DNA of 52,076 bases from a virus, in the IMG/VR virus record IMGVR_UViG_3300025120_000078, positions 1-52,076 of that record; one strand, given 5' to 3'. A program made the translations under genes and the position numbers. Shown piece by piece: positions 43,887 through 50,342 of the stretch (the stretch's first letter is position 1; the number at the start of each line of letters is the position of its first letter). The notes beneath the pieces are model-generated. The model was not told the DNA's origin. It made no database searches and saw nothing but the letters and a program-made list of their open reading frames with translations.

Positions 43887-44090
43887 TTTACTTAACTATC
43901 TCTTTATTAGTTACTTATATATTTTAATGTCGAAAATGTCAATAATATATAATAATAATGTAGATAAAGAAGTATTTATAATATTTTTTTTCTATAGATC
44001 TCTCTATATAGTTAAAATTTTGTCATTCGACACGAGACAAAAGGTAAAAAAAGGGAGCGTAAACTCCCTATTTTATTCAGTTAGGATTAA
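43860..44090. other. AT-rich intergenic region, candidate replication origin
   Basis: 231 bp without a gene, the largest gap in the window, inside the replication operon between the SSB-like and primase/helicase genes. It contains 11-bp tandem repeats, a very AT-rich stretch (about 43900-43995), short inverted repeats (ctata ... tatag near 43992-44010) and a hairpin formed by ttttgtc (44018-44024) and gacaaaa (44036-44042) extended by tcg/cga. A terminator lies at its upstream end. No perfect iteron array or DnaA-box cluster was noticed. Origin function is inference. Confidence 0.4.
44046..44069 (-). terminator. Intrinsic terminator after the SSB-like gene
   Basis: On the minus strand, stem agggag / ctccct (44064-44069 and 44052-44057) with a 6-nt loop is followed by seven Ts (44046-44052 read as As on +). 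It is 22 bp after the stop of the SSB-like gene and would separate the recombination genes from the primase/helicase genes. Confidence 0.75.
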
Positions 44091-44369
44091 TTAAAACGGA
44101 AGGCCATCTCCTTCGTCAACTGCATTTAGCAAAGGCTTCTGCTCTGTCTTCTGCTCTGGCTTAAATGTATCAATGGCTACATAATGTGTTTTACCATATT
44201 GATCCGTCTCTCTTTTTTTCTGTACAATAAGTTTTACATACTTTTTGTTGTTGTACTCAAAAATCCAATCTTTTGGAAGATCTGATAAACAAACAGATAC
44301 CGCTACCTGGTCTCCATCAAATTTTTCTTTTCCACTTCCTACGTAAATCTTGTCTTTTACTTCACTCAT
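44091..44369 (-). CDS. SSB-like single-stranded DNA-binding protein candidate
   Basis: 92 residues: a beta-rich body (KIYVGSGKEKFDGDQVAVSVCL..., KYVKLIVQKKRETDQYGKTHYVAIDTF) and a flexible Lys/Gln linker leading to an acidic, hydrophobic-ended tip VDEGDGLPF. The tip mimics the DDDIPF tail by which bacterial SSB recruits partners. It lies just after the exonuclease and before the primase/helicase, the expected company. It is shorter than classic OB-fold SSB, so this is a functional guess. Confidence 0.55.
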   Translation of the reverse strand: MSEVKDKIYVGSGKEKFDGDQVAVSVCLSDLPKDWIFEYNNKKYVKLIVQKKRETDQYGKTHYVAIDTFKPEQKTEQKPLLNAVDEGDGLPF

Positions 44370-44472
44370 TTTTATTTATTTTAATTGTTTGCTCCATATA
44401 GTTTATGACAGATAACATAACGTCAGTCTTATGCTCTGCACTATTACAAGACATTGGAACTTTTATCCACAT
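44362..44472 (-). CDS. Small ORF between exonuclease and SSB-like genes
   Basis: From ATG 44472 the frame gives 36 residues (MWIKVPMSCNSAEHK...) and ends in TGA overlapping the SSB-like ATG. The frame is open further upstream to an ATG at 44553 (63 residues), but that part overlaps the exonuclease gene and its tetranucleotide repeat. It may be a separate mini-gene or a former extension of the exonuclease: losing one repeat unit would join the two frames. No family recognised. Confidence 0.45.
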   Translation of the reverse strand: MWIKVPMSCNSAEHKTDVMLSVINYMEQTIKINKNE

Positions 44473-44503
44473 AATAGTATTTTTCTCAGTTCTCTTTAGG
44501 CTT

Positions 44504-45247
44504 TTACAAAGTCTGCCTATGTATGTATGTATGTATGTCTTCAGTTGCTTCATTACTAAAATATTTTTGATACACTTCTACTGCTTGCTCAACCTTCTCC
44601 TGGCCTCCTTGTATAAAACTTTGAGAACATTCAAATATACCAAGTCTTGCAGTCCTTTTATCTATTACCAGGAATATTAATGGCTTGCCAAATAACCTTT
44701 GGTATATGTATGCTTGACTATCGTAATTATAAGTTTTAGCACTATACATAAATTTATCGATATCAGAACTTGTTTTGATGTCAATAATCAAATTACTTTT
44801 ATGGTTTAAGATATCAGCCTTTCCTTTCCAATCTAAATTCATTATTTTTTGAATTTCTGGAACTTCGTAATCATTATTTTCTTCATAAATAAGATCAAAC
44901 ATTTCCATATTAGAAGTCATCTTAGTACATAAAAAATCTAATTGCTCCCTCTCTTTTGTAAGCAAAAGCATTTCCTCATTTGATTCAGCCAAAGCCTCTT
45001 TATATTTAGTAGTGGATCTTGTTGATGCATCTACTTCCTGGAAGTCTCCTATTTTATGTGGCTCTAATATTTTAGTGTGAAAATATCTACCTTCAAGCAT
45101 TGGCTTTGTAAATTCATTACTTACTCTAAACTGAGTAGGGTTTTTTAACAGCTTTCCTATGTCTGAGTTTGATAAATATTGCTTACCAAAATCTCCATAG
45201 TATTTAGCATCATCTTCCAGGTTTTTAAGTATATCTGTTTTAGTCAT
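44504..45247 (-). CDS. PD-(D/E)xK exonuclease (YqaJ/RecE-like)
   Basis: 247 residues. Motifs: GRYFHTKILEP (53-63), WKGKADI (140-146) with D145, IIDIKTS (154-160) with D156 and K158, and YDSQAYIYQ (175-183) with the conserved Gln. This is the 5'-3' exonuclease layout of phage recombination modules; it resects double-stranded ends for the Sak3-like annealing protein encoded upstream. The last residues (EDIHTYIHRQTL) are encoded by a five-copy tetranucleotide repeat, so the natural C-terminus may vary. Confidence 0.85.
   Translation of the reverse strand: MTKTDILKNLEDDAKYYGDFGKQYLSNSDIGKLLKNPTQFRVSNEFTKPMLEGRYFHTKILEPHKIGDFQEVDASTRSTTKYKEALAESNEEMLLLTKEREQLDFLCTKMTSNMEMFDLIYEENNDYEVPEIQKIMNLDWKGKADILNHKSNLIIDIKTSSDIDKFMYSAKTYNYDSQAYIYQRLFGKPLIFLVIDKRTARLGIFECSQSFIQGGQEKVEQAVEVYQKYFSNEATEDIHTYIHRQTL
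44518..44538 (-). repeat. Tetranucleotide repeat (TATG)5 in the exonuclease 3' end
   Basis: Five perfect TATG units plus a T on the + strand (CATA units on the coding strand) inside the last codons of the exonuclease gene. The unit is not a multiple of three. Loss of one unit would read from ...EDIHTYI into GRLCKSLKR... and end at 44362, giving about 293 residues; gain of one unit gives an early TAG. Confidence 0.85.
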
Positions 45248-45261
45248 CTTTTATTTAATTA

Positions 45262-45420
45262 AATTACCTCAATAGAGGGGCGTCTTTCCGACCTGTCAGT
45301 CTTGTTGTAATTTAGCGAGTCATTTATGTTACTCAGTTGTTAGTACACCTCTCGCTTTTGACACAAGCATTACAACGGCCAACATTAGCGACAACTAAGG
45401 CAATAAAACTGTGTACCAAC
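45262..45420 (-). ncRNA. Candidate structured RNA between annealing protein and exonuclease genes
   Basis: The 185-bp gap has no ORF above 18 codons but several complementary segments. On the minus strand: gttggtacac (45420-45411) with gtgtactaac (45348-45339), 10 bp including one G-U; gttgtaat (45376-45369) with attacaac (45311-45304), 8 bp; agcgag (45356-45351) with ctcgct (45319-45314), 6 bp; cttagttgt (45399-45391) with acaactgag (45340-45332), 9 bp including one G-U. The G-U pairs become mismatches on the + strand, so minus is the likely RNA. The helices interleave (pseudoknot or alternative states). The GC content is higher than the flanks. It could be a leader regulator, an independent small RNA or a transferred host repeat. 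Confidence 0.5.
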
Positions 45421-45432
45421 AATAATTTTTTA

Positions 45433-46053
45433 TTAGTTATCTTTCATAGATTTAGCTAATTCTTTTTTCACTACTGCCTTTATACTATACTTAGACTTAA
45501 GATTTTTTACTATCTTCTCTAAGCCTAATTCTTTATTTTTAGATATGTACGTTAAAACTTTAGACCAATTCATATCTCCAATCTCTAATGTGATTAAAGT
45601 TTCAGTCTTTTGTTTTGTTGTGGTCTGTGTCTTTTTATGTTCCTGGATCTCTGGAATTATTAGAGTATCTTCATTTGCGTAAAGACTTAAACCAAGGCCA
45701 TGCATAGCAATAGCTTTTGCAGTTGCTCTTTGAATTGCAGTGTTAACGTCCATAGAAGTTATTTTGTCAACAGTGATAGAGTTATGCCTAAAGTCTTTAA
45801 TAGGTAAATAATCAATATGCTCTATGTCATTTACCACTATACCTACTTTTACATAGCCAGTCATTCCATCAGAAAACCAATTTAAACCTGTCTCTTGCGC
45901 CTCATATACTATACGTTGCGCTCCTGGGCTTGATTGTTTTAAATAATTCCAGGCTATTGCCCAGGATAAGTAATTAAAGTTTCCTTTCTTTTTTACGTGC
46001 TTGGAAATATCTTTTGCAACCAAGTCTTTGAAGTAATTTTCATTTTTGCTCAT
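45433..46053 (-). CDS. Sak3-type ssDNA-annealing recombinase (DUF1071)
   Basis: 206 residues. The N-terminal domain has FNYLSWAIAWNYLKQ (26-40), EHIDYLPIKDF and the strongly conserved NTAIQRATAKAIAMHGLGL (104-122), the hallmark of DUF1071/Sak3 annealing proteins. These form rings on single-stranded DNA and anneal ends resected by a partner exonuclease; that partner is the next gene, across the candidate RNA. The C-terminal part (about 140-206) is Lys-rich and helical, probably a partner-binding or DNA-binding tail. Confidence 0.85.
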   Translation of the reverse strand: MSKNENYFKDLVAKDISKHVKKKGNFNYLSWAIAWNYLKQSSPGAQRIVYEAQETGLNWFSDGMTGYVKVGIVVNDIEHIDYLPIKDFRHNSITVDKITSMDVNTAIQRATAKAIAMHGLGLSLYANEDTLIIPEIQEHKKTQTTTKQKTETLITLEIGDMNWSKVLTYISKNKELGLEKIVKNLKSKYSIKAVVKKELAKSMKDN

Positions 46054-46453
46054 TTGTATTTAATTTTAGATTAAAATCTTTTATTTTGTTTGCATACTTT
46101 ATTAGTATGGCTTCTCTTTTGTTTTTTAAGTTCTGTATATGCTTATCGTTCTTTCGAGTGTTTACTTCTGTCTTTATCTTTGACTCGATTAGTTTTAGTT
46201 TAAATAAGCAATTTTCAATATTTAATTTTAAACAACCTATTGTCCAACCATACTCGAAAAAGAAATCATAATGATCATTTTCAATTACCTTATAGTAATC
46301 TCCATTTCTGTTTAAGTCTAATATTTCAATCCTATCACTAAACTCTTGAATCTTTATACCTTTACTTAAAACACTTTCGCCATAAGGCATATCTTCTTGA
46401 ATACTATTATTACATAATTTAGCTTGAATAAAAACTTGTTTTAAATTATACAT
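46040..46453 (-). CDS. Early protein of unknown function
   Basis: 137 residues: a beta-rich N-terminal half (about 1-75) and a C-terminal helical half with many Lys/Ile (KLIESKIKTEVNTRKNDKHIQNLKNKREAIL), likely coiled coil. No family recognised. Overlaps the upstream DnaA-like gene by 8 bp and the downstream Sak3 gene by 14 bp, so it belongs to the recombination operon. Confidence 0.65.
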   Translation of the reverse strand: MYNLKQVFIQAKLCNNSIQEDMPYGESVLSKGIKIQEFSDRIEILDLNRNGDYYKVIENDHYDFFFEYGWTIGCLKLNIENCLFKLKLIESKIKTEVNTRKNDKHIQNLKNKREAILIKYANKIKDFNLKLNTNEQK

Positions 46454-46748
46454 TATTATTTTTTAGTATCTCCTGGACTAAATCGTTAACATCGGTATCA
46501 TTACTTATTAGATCCTTTGCTTTGTTATATCCATGTATTATAGTTGAATGAGTTACTTTAAAATCATAGCTTTCCAAAAACCTTTGTATGTAAGATATTC
46601 TTATTGGTCTCTCCATACATAAATAATATAGCATTTGCCTGGCGTCTACTATATCTCCTCGTCTTGTAGAGGTAAACATTTCATCTAAAGTTAGATGAAA
46701 CGTTTTTGCTACCGCAGTAGCATAATCATCAAATATTTGTTTCTTCAT
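46446..46748 (-). CDS. Second DnaA domain IV-like DNA-binding protein
   Basis: 100 residues. VDARQMLYYLCMER (34-47) corresponds to the (S/P)RQ...YL..E helix of DnaA domain IV, and VTHSTIIHGYNKAK (65-78) to the D/N-H-S/T-T-V-x-H signature that reads DnaA boxes. No ATPase domain. Unlike the 174-residue homologue at 38880 it lacks a coiled-coil tail. It overlaps the DUF3310 gene by 1 bp. A role in origin binding or competition with host DnaA is plausible but unproven. Confidence 0.7.
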   Translation of the reverse strand: MKKQIFDDYATAVAKTFHLTLDEMFTSTRRGDIVDARQMLYYLCMERPIRISYIQRFLESYDFKVTHSTIIHGYNKAKDLISNDTDVNDLVQEILKNNNV

Positions 46749-47014
46749 TATTGATTAATTTTATTTAATTCAAATTGTAAATGATTTATAGCCTTCTGAA
46801 GATCTTCATTAGGCGTGTTATGTTTTCTGTATGCTCTTAAAATATAAGTGCAAGCAGTTCCTAAATTATAATTTAAGTCAAAATTATTCACAACATCTAT
46901 TGCGGTGTAATTATTTTTACCATCATAATAAGAAGGGGTGTCTACTTTAATATTTTTATCTTCAGTACACTGAAGTTCGTCTGTCCTGGTTTCTGTATAA
47001 TTCATATTAACCAT
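46748..47014 (-). CDS. DUF3310 family protein
   Basis: 88 residues. SYYDGKNNYTAIDVVNNFDLNYNLGTACTYILRAYRK (28-64) followed by DLQKAINHLQFEL matches DUF3310 (P-x-Y-Y-G---AIDVI---L-Y--GN---YI-R---K---DL-KA--YL), a small phage family often labelled nucleotide kinase-related without firm proof. It starts inside the stop region of a 35-residue membrane mini-gene. Confidence 0.8.
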   Translation of the reverse strand: MVNMNYTETRTDELQCTEDKNIKVDTPSYYDGKNNYTAIDVVNNFDLNYNLGTACTYILRAYRKHNTPNEDLQKAINHLQFELNKINQ

Positions 47015-47109
47015 TTTATAAATTTATATAATTGAAAAGCAATTAAGCAAGAGATCGCTCCTATGAATGACCATACTATAAGTTTCATATTTTTGTCTTC
47101 TTCTCCCAT
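47002..47109 (-). CDS. Tiny single-pass membrane protein (35 residues)
   Basis: ATG at 47109, 2 bp after the stop of the upstream gene; stop TGA at 47002-47004, inside the next gene. The product has a charged start (MGEEDKNMK), one hydrophobic segment (LIVWSFIGAISCLIAFQLY) and a Lys-containing end (KFIKWLI). The exact fit between the neighbouring genes supports it. Function unknown; single-pass mini-proteins of phages often modulate host membrane enzymes or exclude other phages. Confidence 0.65.
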   Translation of the reverse strand: MGEEDKNMKLIVWSFIGAISCLIAFQLYKFIKWLI

Positions 47110-47111
47110 AA

Positions 47112-47300
47112 CTAAATACCTAAAGGATAATCATCATCTTCCATAGCAGTAACCTCCTGGCTTTTATCGGCGGTGTCTTCTTCGTCATCGTAAATGTTAT
47201 TAATAATGTTTGAACACATGGCCATGTGTATAGCGGTGTTTCTTGCTTGTGGGTTTTGAGGATTGAATGACTCAAATAGCATTCTTAGTGTATCGTCCAT
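47112..47300 (-). CDS. Small acidic protein
   Basis: 62 residues, helical N-terminus (MDDTLRMLFESFNPQNPQARN, HMAMCSNIINNIY) and a very acidic tail (DDEEDTADK..., MEDDDYPLGI). Acidic early proteins can mimic DNA, but no family is recognised. It follows a candidate -7 box (47333-47340) and heads the operon that contains DUF3310, Sak3 and exonuclease genes. Confidence 0.6.
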   Translation of the reverse strand: MDDTLRMLFESFNPQNPQARNTAIHMAMCSNIINNIYDDEEDTADKSQEVTAMEDDDYPLGI

Positions 47301-47332
47301 AATTTGATTAAATTTTAATTAAACTTAGTTCA

Positions 47333-47340
47333 CAAATATA
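47333..47340 (-). promoter_or_regulatory. Bacteroidota-type -7 box (TATATTTG) for the recombination operon
   Basis: On the minus strand TATATTTG lies 33 bp before the ATG at 47300, in a 65-bp gap. It is the clearest TAnnTTTG box I found on the minus strand. No convincing -33 element is visible. It would drive the genes from the acidic protein through the SSB-like gene, ending at the terminator at 44046-44069. Confidence 0.5.
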
Positions 47341-47365
47341 ATGTAAAACAATCATAAATACTAAT

Positions 47366-47704
47366 TTAATCGTAGATATTTACTTCTAAATTTATCTCCA
47401 GGTGTTCGTAATAGTTTCCTATTTCAGAATGAATTATCTGGTCTTCTCCTATGCAAATTTGAAAAGCCTCCAGGCCTCTTTCTTCGAGATCATATAAAAA
47501 ACTTTCAATTAGTTTTACGTCTGGATAAGGGCTATGCCATTTCAGATCAAAGATACTTGTGTATATCATCATTCCGTCTTTTGTTTCTTTTAAAAGCGAA
47601 AATAAATCTGGAAAAACAAAACGCCTCTCCGAGTTTTGAAGTTTGAATAATCTAACTTTCTCCGTCTTTGGTATTCCTATAATTACCTGGCTACTATATC
47701 CCAT
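47366..47704 (-). CDS. Early protein of unknown function
   Basis: 112 residues from ATG 47704 (MGYSSQVIIGIPKTEKVR...). An in-frame ATG at 47758 would extend it into the upstream gene by 65 bp; the inner start, which overlaps that gene's stop by 11 bp, fits the operon style better. Mixed alpha/beta, with aromatic pairs (FPDLFSLL, FDLKWHSPYPD) and an acidic end (EHLEINLEVNIYD). No family recognised. Confidence 0.55.
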   Translation of the reverse strand: MGYSSQVIIGIPKTEKVRLFKLQNSERRFVFPDLFSLLKETKDGMMIYTSIFDLKWHSPYPDVKLIESFLYDLEERGLEAFQICIGEDQIIHSEIGNYYEHLEINLEVNIYD

Positions 47705-47903
47705 TGTTTTGCATTTTATCAGCCCATATACAAGCCTGGTTATAAATTCCTTTATCATATTCTTGAATAAAGTCTACAAAGTCGTTAAACCAGGATAGTT
47801 GAGGTTTAATTTTGTTGATCTCGTTTGTTGCTTCTATAAAGTCTCCCATTAGTTCGGTAACTTTATTGAAGTCTCTGTCTTTTTGTGTTTCCGCGTATGC
47901 CAT
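47694..47903 (-). CDS. Small helical early protein
   Basis: 69 residues (MAYAETQKDRDFNKVTELMGDF...), predicted all-helical with acidic and aromatic residues (WFNDFVDFIQEYDKGIYNQACIWADKM). No motif recognised. It is 11 bp downstream of the 75-residue gene and overlaps the next gene. Confidence 0.6.
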   Translation of the reverse strand: MAYAETQKDRDFNKVTELMGDFIEATNEINKIKPQLSWFNDFVDFIQEYDKGIYNQACIWADKMQNNGI

Positions 47904-47914
47904 TTTTATTTTAT

Positions 47915-48142
47915 TTAATTATGTTTATTTTCTTGAGCGTATTCCCATACCCTGGTATTGAGATCATCGTTTACCCAATCCCAAAAAAAGTCGGTTATAT
48001 CTACTCCGTTTAATTCTACATTTTCTATTTCTAAATCAGCTTCTGGAGGATACTCATTGTCTCCGTCATTCCAATAAAATTCGTAATTTATATCTAATTC
48101 ATAGTTGTCTTCAACTATTGAGTATGTGCCTTTTGTCTTCAT
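47915..48142 (-). CDS. Small acidic early protein
   Basis: 75 residues, strongly acidic (NWDGDNEYPPEADLEIENVEL-type), beta-rich first half and a helical end. The pattern ...VELNGVDITDFFWDWVNDDLN resembles a recurring short phage protein motif (ITDFF/W), but no function is known. Its ATG overlaps the stop of the upstream gene (ATGA). Confidence 0.6.
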   Translation of the reverse strand: MKTKGTYSIVEDNYELDINYEFYWNDGDNEYPPEADLEIENVELNGVDITDFFWDWVNDDLNTRVWEYAQENKHN

Positions 48143-48432
48143 AGGTGGCCTCCAATCCTTAACTCATCACATTCATATCTCCATTCTGATTCTGACTCTG
48201 GCTCATTCATTCCTTTATAATCATCTACTCCATTACCATAAACAAACTCAGTATCGTTTAACTTGTTTTCAATGTCATCAATCCAATCTCCTTCCTTATA
48301 TATTATAAATTCATCTATACTTGTGTGTTTTCCGTTATCTAATCTATAATGATCAAATTCATTTTCGTCAATTTCAATTTCTATCTCAGCAAATTTATGG
48401 TAGACTTGCCTTTGTTGTATCTTTACTTTCAT
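48139..48432 (-). CDS. Acidic early protein of unknown function
   Basis: 97 residues, rich in Asp/Glu and Tyr (MKVKIQQRQVYHKFAEIEIEIDENEFDHY...). Similar in composition to the 75-residue and 86-residue proteins nearby, so possibly a related family of small early acidic proteins. Three bp after the 219-residue gene. Confidence 0.6.
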   Translation of the reverse strand: MKVKIQQRQVYHKFAEIEIEIDENEFDHYRLDNGKHTSIDEFIIYKEGDWIDDIENKLNDTEFVYGNGVDDYKGMNEPESESEWRYECDELRIGGHL

Positions 48433-48434
48433 AA

Positions 48435-49094
48435 TTAATAATTTTCAGTTCTTTCTATTAAGTTTAATACGTCGTGTATTTCAATTCCCTGGTACTTGCA
48501 ATTCTTTGTTATAAATTCCTTAATAGGTAATTGCTTTGGATCGTCAAAAAAGTCTCCTAATTTTTTACCGCTTTTTATTTGGCTATCAGCAAGCCTTTTG
48601 AATATTCTTTTTACATACCAATTACTTGTCCAATAGATACCGCCTTCTCCGTCTGTAATTCTGACATGAGGAGTTTTAGTAATATCCTTGTTAGCTTTCC
48701 AGGTTTTTTTCTTTTTATCATAACCTATTATATTACATATTATATCTCTATATTGTTTTACAGATAAAAGGTCAAATGAATTTTCGTAATGACTTGATAT
48801 TTCTCTTTCGCATCTGTCTTCAATGTCTTTTATTAATTGATCAAACTTTGCGTGTCCATACAATTCCCTATAAAAATCTCTAAACTTTGTGTATTGAGTT
48901 TCTTCTCCAAACATTGTAAAGTTTGTGTCATAATCTAAATCTTCAATGTCCAGGAATTTTACACTTCCAAATTTTTGGGTTGTAAGGCCTCCGTTTACGT
49001 GAGTTTCAAAGTCTAAACCTTTTCCGTTTGTAGTGTTAAACGTAAATCCAAATCTTACGTAGTCTGTGTGTTTCTGTGTTTTTAATAGTTTCAT
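48435..49094 (-). CDS. Early protein of unknown function (219 residues)
   Basis: Largest of the small early genes. N-terminal beta part (KHTDYVRFGFTFNTTNGKGLDF), centre with Tyr/Phe-rich helices (KFRDFYRELYGHAKFDQLI), and a C-terminal helical region (IKSGKKLGDFFDDPKQLP). No catalytic motif is obvious. 22 bp separate it from the upstream gene. Confidence 0.6.
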   Translation of the reverse strand: MKLLKTQKHTDYVRFGFTFNTTNGKGLDFETHVNGGLTTQKFGSVKFLDIEDLDYDTNFTMFGEETQYTKFRDFYRELYGHAKFDQLIKDIEDRCEREISSHYENSFDLLSVKQYRDIICNIIGYDKKKKTWKANKDITKTPHVRITDGEGGIYWTSNWYVKRIFKRLADSQIKSGKKLGDFFDDPKQLPIKEFITKNCKYQGIEIHDVLNLIERTENY

Positions 49095-49116
49095 TTTATT
49101 TGATTTTATTTATTAA

Positions 49117-49515
49117 TTAATATGGTTTTAAATGTTCTGTGTTATTTTCTCCGTTAAATCTTTCCTGGAATAATGATTTTTCTGTGTGATCTTCAAATTC
49201 TTCTAATTCCTCCAGGGTTATACCTTCGTACTGATCAATTAAACCTTCTAAATAGGCCTCGTTCTCCATAAGATCCGTACAATCTTTTGTATATGGATAA
49301 TGTGGAGCGATATACGTACCGCCTCCGTTTCCGTCATTCCATATAACTACATTCATTTGATTTGTTTGCGCTTCATATCCCAGGCCTCTTCGAGTATTGA
49401 AATACCTTACACTTCTTACTTTCAATTTTTCCGCAAATGCTTTTTTGTCTAATGCGTTTCTTAATAATCTATCAGCCTCCAGGCTTACGATTTTTTCTTG
49501 TTCCATTTCTGTCAT
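49117..49515 (-). CDS. Early protein of unknown function (132 residues)
   Basis: 132 residues; helical start (MEQEKIVSLEADRLLRNALDKKAFAEKL), beta centre (RRGLGYEAQTNQMNVVIWNDGNGGGTYIAPHYPY) and an acidic helical end. Two Met codons (residues 1 and 4) could start it. The gene abuts its upstream neighbour (2-bp gap). No family recognised. Confidence 0.6.
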   Translation of the reverse strand: MTEMEQEKIVSLEADRLLRNALDKKAFAEKLKVRSVRYFNTRRGLGYEAQTNQMNVVIWNDGNGGGTYIAPHYPYTKDCTDLMENEAYLEGLIDQYEGITLEELEEFEDHTEKSLFQERFNGENNTEHLKPY

Positions 49516-49517
49516 AA

Positions 49518-49799
49518 CTATAAATTTTCTCTTATTGTTTTATATTGTTCTATTTCTGATAATACTTGATACTTGTAATGGTTTGTACATATTAACAAGG
49601 CCATTTCTCTGATCCAATCCAGGTTACTCATTCTACAATTATCAATATCAATTTCATAGAATTGTATTAAATCTTCTTGTATATCAGCATACTCTATGTT
49701 AATGGTCTCCTTTAGTTTTTTCCTGGAGAGTTTATCTATCTCGCCTTGCATAGCTTCAATTCTATGGCTTAAATATTTTATTGTTTCGTTTTTGCTCAT
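49518..49799 (-). CDS. Small helical early protein
   Basis: 93 residues, coiled-coil-like first half (HRIEAMQGEIDKLSRKKLKETINIEY) and a second half with Trp/Cys (DWIREMALLICTNHYKYQVLSEIEQYK). No family recognised. 19 bp from the upstream gene. Confidence 0.6.
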   Translation of the reverse strand: MSKNETIKYLSHRIEAMQGEIDKLSRKKLKETINIEYADIQEDLIQFYEIDIDNCRMSNLDWIREMALLICTNHYKYQVLSEIEQYKTIRENL

Positions 49800-49818
49800 A
49801 ACTTTTAATTTTTCGTAT

Positions 49819-50277
49819 TTATATTTCCATCAAGGATCGCGTTCCGTACAATGATCCGTTTTCTGTAAATTCATATTCATTAGCCTCACAAAGATCCGTT
49901 AAACCTTCATCAGAATAAACGTATTCAGTCTCCTGGTGTAATTGTTGCAATACATTATTTAAAGAATTGCTTTTCAATCCCTTAATTATCTCTTGATCCC
50001 AAAACGTACCCGTTAATTCACATTTATCAGCCTCCAGGCTATCCAAGGCTAATTTATCGTATTCACTAAACTTTATATACTCGCCTCGGCATGGGCTTTG
50101 ACTTATTGAATAGTCGTTTTTTCCTCCTATCTCCTGGCTTAATTTTTTTATACTATCAACTAATTCATATACTGAAAATTCATTCAAGTCGTGAAAATTT
50201 TCTCTGATCCATTTGAAGCATAAATCTTGGCCTGGGTGTTCGTGTATCTGATAAACTTTTGTTTTAATTACTCTCAT
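49819..50277 (-). CDS. Early protein of unknown function (152 residues)
   Basis: 152 residues, alpha/beta, with Cys at several positions (DLCFKWIREN, SPCRGEYIKF, DKCELTG, DLCEANEYEF). The Cys residues are not in a CxxC pattern. Acidic overall. A 65-bp AT-rich gap precedes it, with a degenerate -7 box (TATATTGC, minus strand, near 50311-50318) and a TTG about 20 bp further upstream, so a promoter here is possible. Confidence 0.6.
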   Translation of the reverse strand: MRVIKTKVYQIHEHPGQDLCFKWIRENFHDLNEFSVYELVDSIKKLSQEIGGKNDYSISQSPCRGEYIKFSEYDKLALDSLEADKCELTGTFWDQEIIKGLKSNSLNNVLQQLHQETEYVYSDEGLTDLCEANEYEFTENGSLYGTRSLMEI

Positions 50278-50342
50278 TTTTTTTTATTTAATTAGATTAA
50301 TTTTGTGCAATATAGTTATTATAAACATTCTGTACAAGTTTT

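Noticed and set aside
44362-44553. 63-residue frame as an independent gene from ATG 44553
   Set aside because: Its first third is the exonuclease's 3' end read in another frame through the tetranucleotide repeat; only the part from 44472 is kept.
45326-45400. An 18-codon ATG ORF on the minus strand in the 45248-45432 gap
   Set aside because: Too short, not coupled to a neighbour, and overlaps the paired segments of the candidate RNA.
45304-45420. Integron attC-like site
   Set aside because: The helix ends do not match the GTTRRRY / RYYYAAC core sites and no integrase or cassette array is present.
47705-47758. Longer start (ATG 47758) of the 112-residue early protein
   Set aside because: It would overlap the upstream gene by 65 bp; the inner ATG overlaps by 11 bp, the usual style here.
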